A stretch of 64,000 nucleotides of DNA from Burkholderia ambifaria (GTDB taxonomy: Bacteria; Pseudomonadota; Gammaproteobacteria; Burkholderiales; Burkholderiaceae): the NCBI RefSeq assembly GCF_001443045.1, contig NZ_LKPJ01000002.1, positions 100,068 through 164,067 on the forward strand. The letters run 5' to 3'. The notes under the pieces were generated by a model. The model saw only the letters and a list, made by a program, of their open reading frames with translations. It was not told the DNA's origin and searched no databases. Position numbers and translations under genes: made by a program. Shown here one piece after another: positions 37,461 to 46,753 of this stretch (positions are counted from its first letter, which is position 1; every line of letters begins with the position of its first letter).

Positions 37461-38345
37461 ATGAGTTCATCCGAGAAACCTCCCGCCACCGTCGAGCAGT
37501 TCCTGCAGCATCTGACGCAGGAATACGACGGCCTCAGCAATCGCCTGAAGGTGATTGCGCGTCACGTGGAAACGCATCGGGACCAGCTTGGCCTGGAAGG
37601 CATCCAGTCGCTCGCGGAGGCGTGCGGCGTCCAGCCGTCGGCCGTCGTGCGGTTCGCGAAGCATTTCGGCTTCTCCGGCTTCTCCGAGATGCAGCGTCTG
37701 TTCCGCGAGGGCCTGGCCCAGCAGATCGCGCCGGGCCGCGCGTACAACCTGCGATTGCGCGACGTGATCGAATCGGGCTCGTCGAGCCTGCAACCCGAGC
37801 AGATCGCCGACGAATTCATCAAGGGCAGCATTGCCGGGATGCAGCAGTTGCGGCAGACGCTCGATCCGCAGGCGCTCGCGCAGGCCGTCGACCTGCTCGC
37901 CGACACGCAGGCGATCTGGATCGCCGGCTCGCGGCGCGCGTTTCCGATCGCCGTGTATCTCGACTATGCGCTGCAGCACACCGACAAGCGCATCGGCCTG
38001 TTCAGCGCGCTCGGCAGCATGCATCTCGGGCAGATCCGCTCGGTGCGCGAGGGCGACGTGATGATCGTGATCTCGTTCATGCCATATGCGGAAGAGACGG
38101 TGCAGGTCGCGCAGCAGGCCGTGCAGCGCGGTGCGCGCCTGATCGCGATCACCGACAGCCGGATGAGCCCGCTCGCGCGGGAGGCCGAGGTGACGCTGAT
38201 GGTGCAGGACAGCGAGACGTTCGGGTTCCGCGCGCTGACCGCGACGATGGGCCTCGCGCAGAGCCTGTTCGTCGCGCTCGCGTACCGGCTCGAGCTGTCG
38301 TACCTGCCGACCTCGGACGGCGCGCACGGCACGAAGGCCGGCTGA
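37461..38345 (+). CDS. iolR: RpiR-family transcriptional regulator of inositol catabolism
   Basis: 294 residues. N-terminal HTH_6 domain (residues about 1-90: SLAEACGVQPSAVVRFAKHF, GFSGFSEMQRLFREGL), then a SIS sugar-phosphate-binding domain (about 130-270: IAGSRRAFPIAVYLDYAL; GDVMIVISFMPYAEETV; ITDSRMSPLAREA). Lies inside the inositol locus and is flanked by its probable operator. A phosphorylated inositol intermediate is the likely inducer, by analogy with the family. ATG at 37461 chosen; the frame is open further upstream without conserved sequence. Confidence 0.88.
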   Translation: MSSSEKPPATVEQFLQHLTQEYDGLSNRLKVIARHVETHRDQLGLEGIQSLAEACGVQPSAVVRFAKHFGFSGFSEMQRLFREGLAQQIAPGRAYNLRLRDVIESGSSSLQPEQIADEFIKGSIAGMQQLRQTLDPQALAQAVDLLADTQAIWIAGSRRAFPIAVYLDYALQHTDKRIGLFSALGSMHLGQIRSVREGDVMIVISFMPYAEETVQVAQQAVQRGARLIAITDSRMSPLAREAEVTLMVQDSETFGFRALTATMGLAQSLFVALAYRLELSYLPTSDGAHGTKAG

Positions 38346-38355
38346 CGCCGGCCTT
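38334..38355 (+). terminator. Hairpin enclosing the iolR stop codon
   Basis: Perfect stem AAGGCCGGC (38334-38342), loop TGAC holding the TGA stop, GCCGGCCTT (38347-38355). Sits between convergent iolR and iolA genes. No T-run beyond TT, so it may be a weak terminator. Confidence 0.5.
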
Positions 38356-38407
38356 GCATTCGGCCGCCGCCCGCGGAATCGACCGGCGGGCGGCGCGTCG
38401 ACGACGC

Positions 38408-39928
38408 TTACTTCGCGGTCGGCATCGCGAACTCGGCGCCCTTGCCGATGCTCGACGACCAGCGCTGCATCACCGACTTCTGACGCGTGTAGAAGCGCAC
38501 GCCTTCCTCGCCGTACGCATGCATGTCGCCGAACAGGCTCTTCTTCCAGCCGCCGAAGCCGTGCCATGCCATCGGCACCGGAATCGGCACGTTGATGCCG
38601 ACCATGCCGACCTGGATGCGCCGCGCGAATTCGCGCGCGATGCCGCCGTCGCTCGTGAAGCATGCGACGCCGTTGCCGAACTCGTGCGCGTTGATCAGGT
38701 CGACCGCTTCGCCGAAGTCCTTCACGCGCACGCAGCCGAGCACCGGCCCGAAGATTTCTTCCTTGTAGATGCGCATGTCGGGGCTCACATGATCGAACAG
38801 CGTGCCGCCGGTGAAGAAGCCTTCCTCGCGACCCGGCACACGCAGCCCGCGGCCGTCCACCACGAGCTGCGCGCCTTCGCTGACGCCTTGCTCGATATAG
38901 CCTTCGATGCGCTTGAGCGCCTCGCCGGTGACGATCGGGCCCATCTCGACTTCCGGTGACATTCCGTCGCCGATCACCAGCTTGCGCGCGCGCTCGGCCA
39001 CCGCCGGCACGATCTTGTCCGCGACGTCGCCGACCAGCACCGCAATGCTGATCGCCATGCAGCGTTCGCCGGCCGAGCCGTACGCGGCGCCGATCAGCGC
39101 ATCGACCGCCTGCTCGATGTTCGCGTCGGGCATCACGACGAGGTGGTTCTTCGCGCCGCCGAGCGCCTGCACGCGCTTGCCCGACTGCACCGCGCGCTGC
39201 TGCACGTAGGCCGCGATCGGCGTCGAGCCGACGAAGCTGACGGCCTGCACGTCCGGATGGTCGAGCAGCGCGTCGACCGCGCCCTTGTCGCCCTGCACGA
39301 CGTTGAACACGCCGGCGGGCAGGCCGGCCTGCGTGAGCAGGTCGGCGATGAACAGCGCAGCCGATGGGTCGCGTTCGCTCGGCTTCAGCACGAACGTGTT
39401 GCCCGTCGCGAGCGCGACCGGGAACATCCAGCACGGCACCATGCACGGGAAGTTGAACGGCGTGATGCCCGCGACGACGCCGAGCGGCTGGCGCATCGTC
39501 CAGTTGTCGATGCCGGTGCTGACCTGGTCGGTGAAGTCGCCCTTCAGCAATTGCGGCACGCCGCATGCGAATTCGATGATGTCGATGCCGCGCGCGACTT
39601 CGCCCTGCGCGTCGGAGAACACCTTGCCGTGCTCGGCCGTGATGATCGCCGCGAGCGTGTCGCGGTGCTCGTTCATCAGCTGCAGGAAGCGGTGCAGCAC
39701 GCGTGCGCGGCGGATCGGCGGCGTCGCGGCCCAGGCCGGGAACGCGGCGTGGGCGGAGGCGACGGCCTGCTGCACTTCGTCGCCGTCGGCGAGCGCGACG
39801 CGGCGCACCGCGCGGCCGAGCGCGGGATTGAGGACGTCCTGGAAGCGGCCGCTGCGGCCGGCAACGGACGCGCCGTCGATGTAGTGGCCGACGTCGGCGT
39901 CGGACGTGTAGGCGGGAACCGGGTTCAT
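38408..39928 (-). CDS. iolA: CoA-acylating methylmalonate-semialdehyde dehydrogenase
   Basis: 506 residues, aldehyde dehydrogenase superfamily. [34 protein letters not shown], Cys in [17 protein letters not shown] and [17 protein letters not shown] are diagnostic of MmsA/IolA. It converts malonate semialdehyde (or methylmalonate semialdehyde) to acetyl-CoA (propionyl-CoA), the last step of inositol breakdown, and also serves valine breakdown. CAGGAGACACG precedes the ATG at 39928. Convergent with iolR, divergent from a LysR gene; no GGAA-N6-TTCC site is seen upstream. Alternative symbol mmsA. Confidence 0.92.
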   Translation of the reverse strand: MNPVPAYTSDADVGHYIDGASVAGRSGRFQDVLNPALGRAVRRVALADGDEVQQAVASAHAAFPAWAATPPIRRARVLHRFLQLMNEHRDTLAAIITAEHGKVFSDAQGEVARGIDIIEFACGVPQLLKGDFTDQVSTGIDNWTMRQPLGVVAGITPFNFPCMVPCWMFPVALATGNTFVLKPSERDPSAALFIADLLTQAGLPAGVFNVVQGDKGAVDALLDHPDVQAVSFVGSTPIAAYVQQRAVQSGKRVQALGGAKNHLVVMPDANIEQAVDALIGAAYGSAGERCMAISIAVLVGDVADKIVPAVAERARKLVIGDGMSPEVEMGPIVTGEALKRIEGYIEQGVSEGAQLVVDGRGLRVPGREEGFFTGGTLFDHVSPDMRIYKEEIFGPVLGCVRVKDFGEAVDLINAHEFGNGVACFTSDGGIAREFARRIQVGMVGINVPIPVPMAWHGFGGWKKSLFGDMHAYGEEGVRFYTRQKSVMQRWSSSIGKGAEFAMPTAK

Positions 39929-40012
39929 CGTGTCTCCTGGGGATGGGGGTGGACGGAACCTAGTCTAGGCAAAGCGGCGGGGCGGGAGAAGGCCGCGCAG
40001 CTTGATTCACTG

Positions 40013-40026
40013 TTCAGAATTCTGAA
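40013..40026. promoter_or_regulatory. 14-bp perfect palindrome between iolA and a LysR gene
   Basis: TTCAGAATTCTGAA, flanked by CACTG (40008-40012) and CAGTG (40031-40035). It ends ten bases before the LysR ATG. A likely operator or autoregulatory site. Confidence 0.4.
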
Positions 40027-40036
40027 TAATCAGTGG

Positions 40037-40972
40037 ATGAATCAGCAAAATGTCCAGGCGCTCTGGCCGCATATCCATTCGCTGACGGTGCTGGCCGCGG
40101 CCGGCAGTTTCACGGCCGCCGCGCAGCGGCTCGGCATCAGCAAGGCCGCGATGAGCCAGCGCATCGCCGATCTCGAGAAGGCGGCCGGCGTGCCGCTCGT
40201 GCGGCGCACCACACGCAGCGTGCGGCTCACCGACGCGGGGCAGACGCTCGTCGACAGCACGCGCGACGCGTTCGAGTCGATCGGCCAGCACTTCGCACGG
40301 GTGAAGGACCTGGCCGGCGAACCGCGCGGGCTACTGCGCGTGACGGCGCCCGTCGCGCTCGGGCGCCAGCAGGTGGTGCCGCACCTGCCCGATTTCCTGC
40401 GGCAGCATCCGGGCGTGCACATCGAGCTCGACCTGTCCGACCGGCTGCATTCGCTGACGCAGGAGGGTTTCGACCTCGCGATCCGCCATACGACGACCGC
40501 GCCGCAGACCCACGTCGCGTGGAAATTGTGCGACACGCGTTCGTTGCTGGTCGCGAGCCGCGACTACCTCGACGCGCGCGGCGCGCCGCGCCACCCGAGC
40601 GAACTCGTCGACCACAGCTGCCTGTGCTACCTGCGCGACAACGAGCCGGCCGCCTGGAGCTTCGAGCCGGACGGCCGGCGCCGCCAGCGCGTGAGCGTGC
40701 CGGTGCGCGGCAGTTTCGCGGCCAACAACAGCGAGGCGATGCGCGAGGCCGCGCTCGGCGGGCTCGGCATCGCGCTGCTGCCGGATTTCAGCGCGCAGCG
40801 CGATCTCGACGCCGGCCGGCTCGTCGCGCTGCTCGACGGCTGGCGGCCGTCGGGCGCATTCGGCGACCACATCTTCGCGATCCGGCCGTACAGCCCGGTC
40901 GTGCCGAGCGCGGTGCGCGCGCTCGTGCGGCACCTGCGCGAGCGGCTCGCGGGCGGTTTCTCCGGCGCCTGA
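40037..40972 (+). CDS. LysR-family transcriptional regulator
   Basis: 311 residues. Winged HTH HIHSLTVLAAAGSFTAAAQR, LGISKAAMSQRIADLEKAAG, VPLVRRTTRSVRLTDAGQTL; substrate domain from about residue 95 (GLLRVTAPVALGRQQVVPHL), in the DsdC/CrgA-like clade. Divergent from iolA, so it may regulate iolA/mmsA, which lacks an IolR-type site, and itself. The ATG at 40037 immediately follows a perfect palindrome. Confidence 0.9.
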   Translation: MNQQNVQALWPHIHSLTVLAAAGSFTAAAQRLGISKAAMSQRIADLEKAAGVPLVRRTTRSVRLTDAGQTLVDSTRDAFESIGQHFARVKDLAGEPRGLLRVTAPVALGRQQVVPHLPDFLRQHPGVHIELDLSDRLHSLTQEGFDLAIRHTTTAPQTHVAWKLCDTRSLLVASRDYLDARGAPRHPSELVDHSCLCYLRDNEPAAWSFEPDGRRRQRVSVPVRGSFAANNSEAMREAALGGLGIALLPDFSAQRDLDAGRLVALLDGWRPSGAFGDHIFAIRPYSPVVPSAVRALVRHLRERLAGGFSGA

Positions 40973-41105
40973 CGCGCGCTTGGCGGGACGAGCGCGGGCG
41001 TGCCGCGTCGCATGGCCGGCCGCCCGGGCAGCCGCGGTCGCGCTGCGGTAAAATCGCCGCTTCCTCCAGCGCCCGTGTGGCGCGTCATTCGAAGGTCGAC
41101 AGCCG

Positions 41106-41333
41106 ATGCAGATTCACAAGGAAGTGGACGCGCGCGGGCTCAATTGCCCGTTGCCGATCCTGCGCGCCAAGAAAGCGCTCGCCGATATGGAGAGCGGGCA
41201 GATCCTCAAGGTGCTCGCGACCGATCCCGGCTCGCAGCGCGATTTCGCCGCGTTCGCGAAGCAGACGGGCAACGAGATCGTCGAAGTGACGACCCAGGAC
41301 AAGACGTTCGTGTTCCTGATGCGCCGCCGCTGA
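41106..41333 (+). CDS. tusA: TusA-family sulfur-transfer protein
   Basis: 75 residues. VDARGLNCPLPILRAKKALA carries the CPxP motif with the persulfide Cys14; TDPGSQRDFAAFAKQTGNEI and a short C-terminal strand complete the fold. TusA proteins carry persulfide sulfur for tRNA thiolation, molybdenum cofactor or sulfur metabolism. A TAAAAT -10-like element lies at 41049-41054. Transcribed alone. Several TusA paralogs usually coexist, so the symbol is family-level. Confidence 0.85.
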   Translation: MQIHKEVDARGLNCPLPILRAKKALADMESGQILKVLATDPGSQRDFAAFAKQTGNEIVEVTTQDKTFVFLMRRR

Positions 41334-41536
41334 CGGCACGCATCACGCGCCTCTCGCAGCACCCGGGCGGGCCGCGCCTCCGCCGCCTCTGACAATTCTT
41401 AAACCTCGTCGCACGGCCGGCTGCTTATACTGGCCCGGCCGGTCGTCCGTCCCGGATGGATGCGCCGGCCACGGTACGTCATGCGAGGCGGGCACGGGGG
41501 GCTGCCTGACGCTGCCGTCGCAGAAACGGGGAGAGC

Positions 41537-41989
41537 ATGTCCTTCAGACCAGGGACCATTCGAAGTCCGTCCGCAGCGGAACGCTTCGCGCCCGCGTGCG
41601 CGACGGGGTCGAGCCGGATCGAGCTCGACCCGCAACAGGATCGCCACGCGCGTGCCGCGCTGGAGGCGTATGCCGATTCGGCGGCGGCCGAGATGCCGTG
41701 GCTGGCCGAATCGCTCGACGAACGGCTGCGCGACGCCGCGCAGGACGACCGCGCGGGCCTCACGTATTGCGGTGCGACGATCGAGCGCGTGTTCGATCTC
41801 GCACAGGCGTGGGCGGCGAGTCAGCCCGACTATGCGGCGCCGGCGTGGGAGCGCGTGCGCGGCCAGTTGGAGCGGATGCTGAGGCAGCCCGCGCTGCGGC
41901 AGCCCGAGCGGGCGCTCGTCGCGCGGTTGCGGCGCATGTCGACTGACGATTTTGCCGGGCCGGTGGCCGGCATGGCGGGCGCGGACTAG
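41537..41989 (+). CDS. Hypothetical soluble protein
   Basis: 150 residues with GGGGAGAG just before the ATG and good codon bias. Mostly helical, acidic and Ala-rich: RHARAALEAYADSAAAEMPW, LAESLDERLRDAAQDDRAGL, then YCGATIERVFDLAQAW and WERVRGQLERMLRQPALR. No signal peptide, membrane segment or motif that I recognise. Lies alone between tusA and the two-component genes. Function unknown. Confidence 0.6.
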   Translation: MSFRPGTIRSPSAAERFAPACATGSSRIELDPQQDRHARAALEAYADSAAAEMPWLAESLDERLRDAAQDDRAGLTYCGATIERVFDLAQAWAASQPDYAAPAWERVRGQLERMLRQPALRQPERALVARLRRMSTDDFAGPVAGMAGAD

Positions 41990-42051
41990 GCACGCGATCG
42001 CGCGAAGAGAAGGATTATTCGAACAAAGGACCGTAGTCCGCGCAATTTCTT

Positions 42052-42083
42052 GGCGAATTTCATACTACTATGATGAAATCGCC
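42052..42083 (+). other. Imperfect stem-loop upstream of the response-regulator operon
   Basis: GGCGAATTTCAT (42052-42063), nine-base loop, ATGAAATCGCC (42073-42083): an 11-bp inverted repeat with one bulged A. It lies 170 bases before the response-regulator ATG and 63 after the hypothetical gene. Terminator without T-run, operator or leader structure are all possible. Confidence 0.35.
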
Positions 42084-42255
42084 GGTTCGTCCGTGCCCCG
42101 TTTTTGAGATATTTCGCCGGGGCGCCGTGCCGCGCAGGTTGCGCGCTCGGCAAACGACGGCTCGCCGGCCGGTGTCGAAAGCCGCGCGCGTGTTGCGCGA
42201 CGGGGTACGCGCGGGGAGCTGAACTGGACGAATCGATTTCGATTTGCGGGGTGCT

Positions 42256-42960
42256 ATGAGAATTGCTGTACTGGATGACGATCCGGCCCAGACGGATTTC
42301 GTCAGTCAAACGCTGACGGCCGCCGGCCACACGTGCTATGCGTTCAAGGAAGGCAAGGCCCTGAAGAAGCGTCTGCAGCGCGAGACGTTCGACCTGCTCG
42401 TGCTCGACTGGAACGTGCCTGACATGTCCGGCGAGGAAGTGCTCAAGTGGGTGCGTGCGAACCAGACCGAGCACAGCCTGCCGATCATCTTCATGACGAG
42501 CCGCGACGACGAGGCGGGGATCACGCAGATCCTCAACGCCGGCGCCGACGATTACGTGGTCAAGCCCGTGTCGGGCCCGATCCTGCGCGCGCGCATCGGC
42601 TCGCTGCTGCGCCGTGCTTATCCGGTCAACGCCGAAGCCACCGTTCGCGAGTTCGACCAGTTCCGCTTCGACGTGAACCTGAAGCAGGCGTACGTCGGCG
42701 ACAAGGCCGTGAGCCTCACGCAGAAGGAATTCGAGCTCGCGCTGCTGCTGTTCCAGCACCTCGACCGGCCGCTGTCGCGTGCGCACATTCTCGATCTCGT
42801 GTGGAAGCAGGCGACGGACATCCCGTCGCGCACGATGGACACGCACGTCTCGATGCTGCGCACGAAGCTCGGTCTGCGGCCGGAAAACGGCTATCGCCTT
42901 GCGCCGATCTACGGCTACGGCTACCGGCTCGAGCGGGTCGGCCAGGGAGAACCGGAGTGA
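42256..42960 (+). CDS. OmpR/PhoB-type response regulator
   Basis: 234 residues. Receiver domain: acidic pocket D7-D9, phosphoacceptor Asp51 in LLVLDWNVPDMSG, Thr in IIFMTSRDD and Lys in ADDYVVKPVSG. C-terminal winged helix about 130-230 (AVSLTQKEFELALLLFQHL; SRTMDTHVSMLRTKLG; YRLAPIYGYGYRLERV). The partner kinase is probably the CHASE2 histidine kinase two genes on. The stop overlaps the GTG of the FecR gene. ATG at 42256 gives the canonical receiver start; a TTG at 42244 is less likely. Confidence 0.93.
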   Translation: MRIAVLDDDPAQTDFVSQTLTAAGHTCYAFKEGKALKKRLQRETFDLLVLDWNVPDMSGEEVLKWVRANQTEHSLPIIFMTSRDDEAGITQILNAGADDYVVKPVSGPILRARIGSLLRRAYPVNAEATVREFDQFRFDVNLKQAYVGDKAVSLTQKEFELALLLFQHLDRPLSRAHILDLVWKQATDIPSRTMDTHVSMLRTKLGLRPENGYRLAPIYGYGYRLERVGQGEPE

Positions 42961-44318
42961 CCACGCGAATCACGCGGCCCGCGGCGGGCTTGCACACGGC
43001 GGCACTGCGCGCGGCGTGCGCGGTCGCATTTGCGTTCGCGGCACAGCAGGCCGCCGCGCAGCCGCCGGCTGCCGCGGGCAAGATGGTCGTCTACCGTACG
43101 CACGCCGGCGACACGCTGTACGACGTCGCCGCGCGCTATCTGCAGGGTCCGGACGACTGGCAACTGCTGCAGCAGATCAACGGCGTGCCGGCTCCGAAGC
43201 ACCTGCAGCCCGGTATCGCGCTGAAGCTGCCGGTCGCGCGGCTGCGCAAGGAAAAGCTGACCGCGCGCGTCGTCGCGGTGCAGGGCACGGCCGAGCGCGC
43301 GTCCGGCGACGCCTACGCGCCGCTCGCGAACGATGCGGCGCTCGGCGAGGGCGACCGCGTGCGCACCGGCGCGAACGGCTTCGTGACGCTCGAACTCGTC
43401 GACGGCACGCACATGAGCCTGCCCCCCGACAGCCAGCTCGACCTGAAGACGCTGCGCCGCACCGTGCTGACCGGCACGCTCGATCGCGAGTTCGAACTCA
43501 CGCGCGGCTCGGTCGACAGCGAAGTCACGCATCTGAAGAAGCGCGACGACCGTTTCCAGATCCGTTCGCCATCGGTCGTGGCTGGCGTGCGCGGCACGCG
43601 GTTTCGCGTGAACTACGACGCGGCCGGCAACGCGGCGACGCGCGTCGAAGTGCTCGACGGCACCGTCGGCGTCGCGGGCAAGCGGCAGCCGGCCGACCCG
43701 ACGCTCGTGCATGCGAACTTCGGCAGCATCGCGACGTCGTCCGGCGCAGTCGGCGCACCCGTCCAGCTGCTGCCCGCACCGGCGCTCGCGCACCCGGACA
43801 AGGTGCAGGACGAGCCCGACGTCGCGTTCGACATCGCGCCGCTCACCGATGCGCATGCGTACCGCCTGCAACTCGCGCACGACGCGGGGATGCTCGACCT
43901 GTTCCGGGAAACGCATACCGATACGCCGCGTGCGGTGTTCCGCGACGTGCCGAACGGCACGTACTTCGTGCGGGTCGCCGCGATCGACGCCAACGGCCTC
44001 GAAGGCTTGCCGCGCACCTATGCGTTCGAGCGGCGCCAGATGGGGCTCGACGCGACCGCGTCACCCGGCGCCGGCGGCTACGAATTCCGCTGGTCGCCGA
44101 ACGGCTCGGGCAAGGATGCGCACTATCGGTTCGTGCTGTCGCGCTCGAAGGACCTGAGCGCGCCCGTCGTCGATCAGGTCGGCCTGCAGGCGCGCAAGAT
44201 CACCGTTGCGCATCTGCCGCCCGGCGACTACTACTGGGCGGTGACGGTCGAGGAGTTCGAAGGCGGCAAGTTCTATCAGAAGACGAGTCCGGTCAGCGCG
44301 TTCACGTTGTCGCGCTGA
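42957..44318 (+). CDS. Periplasmic LysM / FecR-domain protein
   Basis: 453 residues from a GTG that overlaps the regulator stop (GTGA). Signal peptide of about 35 residues ending QQAAAQ. LysM domain about 45-100 (VYRTHAGDTLYDVAARYLQG; LQPGIALKLPV), then a FecR domain about 120-235 (GEGDRVRTGANGFVTLELVD; FQIRSPSVVAGVRGTRFRVN). The remainder has two FN3/Ig-like repeats (DVAFDIAPLTDAHAYRLQLA; YEFRWSPNGSGKDAHYRFVL). LysM binds peptidoglycan. FecR domains transmit envelope signals, so this may be the periplasmic sensor part for the adjacent kinase. Confidence 0.85.
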   Translation: MTTRITRPAAGLHTAALRAACAVAFAFAAQQAAAQPPAAAGKMVVYRTHAGDTLYDVAARYLQGPDDWQLLQQINGVPAPKHLQPGIALKLPVARLRKEKLTARVVAVQGTAERASGDAYAPLANDAALGEGDRVRTGANGFVTLELVDGTHMSLPPDSQLDLKTLRRTVLTGTLDREFELTRGSVDSEVTHLKKRDDRFQIRSPSVVAGVRGTRFRVNYDAAGNAATRVEVLDGTVGVAGKRQPADPTLVHANFGSIATSSGAVGAPVQLLPAPALAHPDKVQDEPDVAFDIAPLTDAHAYRLQLAHDAGMLDLFRETHTDTPRAVFRDVPNGTYFVRVAAIDANGLEGLPRTYAFERRQMGLDATASPGAGGYEFRWSPNGSGKDAHYRFVLSRSKDLSAPVVDQVGLQARKITVAHLPPGDYYWAVTVEEFEGGKFYQKTSPVSAFTLSR

Positions 44319-44328
44319 CCCGCGGCGC

Positions 44329-46716
44329 ATGAAAACCGACTCCGTTTCTCCGCGGCGGCGCCTCGGCCGCCGCTTCCTGATCGAGTGGATCGCGATCGGC
44401 TGCCTCGGGATCGCGGTGATCCTCGCGTGCGCGCTCGGCCGGCTGTCGACGAGCGTCGACGGGCTGATCTACGATCGGTTGCTGATGCTGCGCAGCCTGC
44501 CGCTGTCGCCCGACATCGTCGTCGTCGACATCGACAACCAGAGCGTGTCCGCACTCGGCCGCTGGCCATGGCCGCGCAGCGTGCATGCGCGGCTGCTCGA
44601 CGCGCTGGTGCGTGCGCAGCCGGCCGCGGTCGTCTACGACGTGCTGTTTACCGAGCAATCGCCCGAGGATCGCGCGTTTGCGGACGCAATGGCCCATGTG
44701 CCGACCTTCCTGCCTGTCCTGCTGAGCCCCGAGCAGGCAGACGGCACGCGCACCGTCGATCCGCCGGTGGCCGAGCTGTCGGCACGTGCGATGGGGCTCG
44801 GCCACATCAATCTCGAAGTCGATCCCGACGGCATCGTGCGCAGTGTCGCGCTGTTCGAAAGCGACGGGCGTGTGCGCTGGCCGCAGCTGATGGTGCCCGT
44901 CTATCGTGCGATCCAGGCCGGGCGGCTGCATCCGGCCGGCGGTGCGCCCGGCGCGGATGCGCACGACCTGTCGCGCGACGCGACGGGCGAGGGCCGCTAC
45001 CTGATTCCGTTCAGTCGCAACACGCCCGCGTATCCGACGCTGTCGTTCGACGACGTGCTCGCAGGGCGCGTGAAGCCGGACGCGCTGCGCGGCAAGATCG
45101 TCGTCGTCGGCGTGACCGCATCCGGCCTCTACGACCGCTTCGCGACGCCGGTGTCGGGCGATTTCGGCCCGCTCGCCGGCGTGTACATCCATGCGAACGT
45201 GTTGGACATGCTGACGACCGGCAGCGCGATCCTGCCCGCGTCGCGCGTCGGGCTCTTCGCCGCGTCGCTGCTGCCGCTCGCCGTGCTGCTGGGCGGCTTC
45301 CTGATGCTGTCGCCGTGGCGCGCGCTGCTGCTGACGCTGAGCCTGGCCGCGCTGGCCGTCGTCGCGAGCCTGGCGCTGCTGTTCGGGGCGCGCATATGGC
45401 TGTCGCCCGCGCCCGCGATCTTCGGGCTGATCGCCGTGTACCCGATCTGGAACTGGCGCCGCCTGGAAATGACGATGTCGTATCTGCGCCGCGAGCTGCA
45501 GCGGCTGGCCGACGAGCCGCACCTGCTGCCCGAGGCGCCGCGCACGCGCAGCGTCGGCGGCGACGCGCTCGAACGGCAGATGGCGCTGATGGCGCAGGCC
45601 GCGCAGCGCGTGCAGGACATGAAGCGCTTCGTGTGGGACAGCCTCGACAGCATGCCGGAGCCGATCTTCGTCACCGACCTGGCCGGGACCGTGCTGATCG
45701 CGAACCATGCGGCGAAGCGCTACGGGTCGCGGCTCGCGCTGCCGTTGCCGGAAGGGCGGCCGCTGCGCGCCGCGCTCGGCGAGCTGACCTTCATGAAGAC
45801 CGTCGACGGCAACGTCGAACACGACGTCGCGATCCGCGAACACTGGCCGGCCGCGCTCGACCCGACGCTCGAGGCTGAATACGACGCGATGGCGCGCGGC
45901 ATCGAGGTGCGCGACCGCGACGGGCTCGACCATCTGTTACGCTACGCGGCATGTACGAATGCGCAGGGCCGCGTGACGGGCTGGATCGCCGGCCTCGTCG
46001 ACGTGACCGAGCTCCATGCGGCCGAGCGGCAGCGCGAGGAGGCGCTGCACCTGCTGTCGCACGACATGCGCTCGCCGCAGTCGTCGATTCTCGCGCTCGT
46101 CGAGATCGAGCGCGAACGCGTCGAAACCGACGCGATGCGCGGGCTGCTTGCGCGGATCGAGCGGTATGCGCACCGTGCGCTGCTGCTTGCCGACGAGTTC
46201 GTGCAACTGGCGCGCGCGGAGTCGCAGACGTACCAGCTCGAACCGACGAGCCTCGTCGACGTGCTGATCGACGCGAGCGACGAAGTCTGGCCGCAGGCGC
46301 AGGCGAAGCGCATCCGCATCGACACCGACGTCGGCACCGACATGGGCTGGATGCGCGCCGACCGCTCGCTGATCACGCGTGCGTTCGTCAACCTGTTGAA
46401 CAATGCGGTCAAATACAGTCCGTCCGACACCGTGATCGCGTGTACGCTGACGATCGAGCATGCATCGAAGCGGATGTTCTGTACGATTCGCGATCAGGGG
46501 TACGGCATCGCGCCGGAAGATCAGCGGCATCTGTTCGAGCGTTTCAAGCGGTTCCATGCCGGCGAGCGGCCCGAAATCTCGGGTTCCGGGCTCGGCATGG
46601 CGTTCGTGAAGACGGTCGTCACGCGCCACGGCGGCAGCGTGACGGTCGACAGCGAAGTGGGTATCGGCACCGCGGTGACGGTGTCGCTGCCCGCGATCGA
46701 CGAGCCGTCCACCTGA
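44329..46716 (+). CDS. CHASE2-domain sensor histidine kinase
   Basis: 795 residues. One N-terminal helix (about 18-38), then an extracytoplasmic CHASE2 domain (about 43-300; SPDIVVVDIDNQSVSALGRW, then PWPRSVHARLLDAL), three helices (about 304-375), a PAS-like region (about 435-545), HisKA with His578 in LHLLSHDMRSPQSSIL, and HATPase_c with N-box near 692, DQGYGIAPE and GSGLGMAFVK. All catalytic boxes are intact. Ten bases after the FecR gene. CHASE2 senses unknown periplasmic cues. Probable cognate of the OmpR-type regulator. Confidence 0.92.
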   Translation: MKTDSVSPRRRLGRRFLIEWIAIGCLGIAVILACALGRLSTSVDGLIYDRLLMLRSLPLSPDIVVVDIDNQSVSALGRWPWPRSVHARLLDALVRAQPAAVVYDVLFTEQSPEDRAFADAMAHVPTFLPVLLSPEQADGTRTVDPPVAELSARAMGLGHINLEVDPDGIVRSVALFESDGRVRWPQLMVPVYRAIQAGRLHPAGGAPGADAHDLSRDATGEGRYLIPFSRNTPAYPTLSFDDVLAGRVKPDALRGKIVVVGVTASGLYDRFATPVSGDFGPLAGVYIHANVLDMLTTGSAILPASRVGLFAASLLPLAVLLGGFLMLSPWRALLLTLSLAALAVVASLALLFGARIWLSPAPAIFGLIAVYPIWNWRRLEMTMSYLRRELQRLADEPHLLPEAPRTRSVGGDALERQMALMAQAAQRVQDMKRFVWDSLDSMPEPIFVTDLAGTVLIANHAAKRYGSRLALPLPEGRPLRAALGELTFMKTVDGNVEHDVAIREHWPAALDPTLEAEYDAMARGIEVRDRDGLDHLLRYAACTNAQGRVTGWIAGLVDVTELHAAERQREEALHLLSHDMRSPQSSILALVEIERERVETDAMRGLLARIERYAHRALLLADEFVQLARAESQTYQLEPTSLVDVLIDASDEVWPQAQAKRIRIDTDVGTDMGWMRADRSLITRAFVNLLNNAVKYSPSDTVIACTLTIEHASKRMFCTIRDQGYGIAPEDQRHLFERFKRFHAGERPEISGSGLGMAFVKTVVTRHGGSVTVDSEVGIGTAVTVSLPAIDEPST

Positions 46717-46753
46717 CAGGGCCGGGCACGACGGCAGGCATTTGGGGGAAGTC

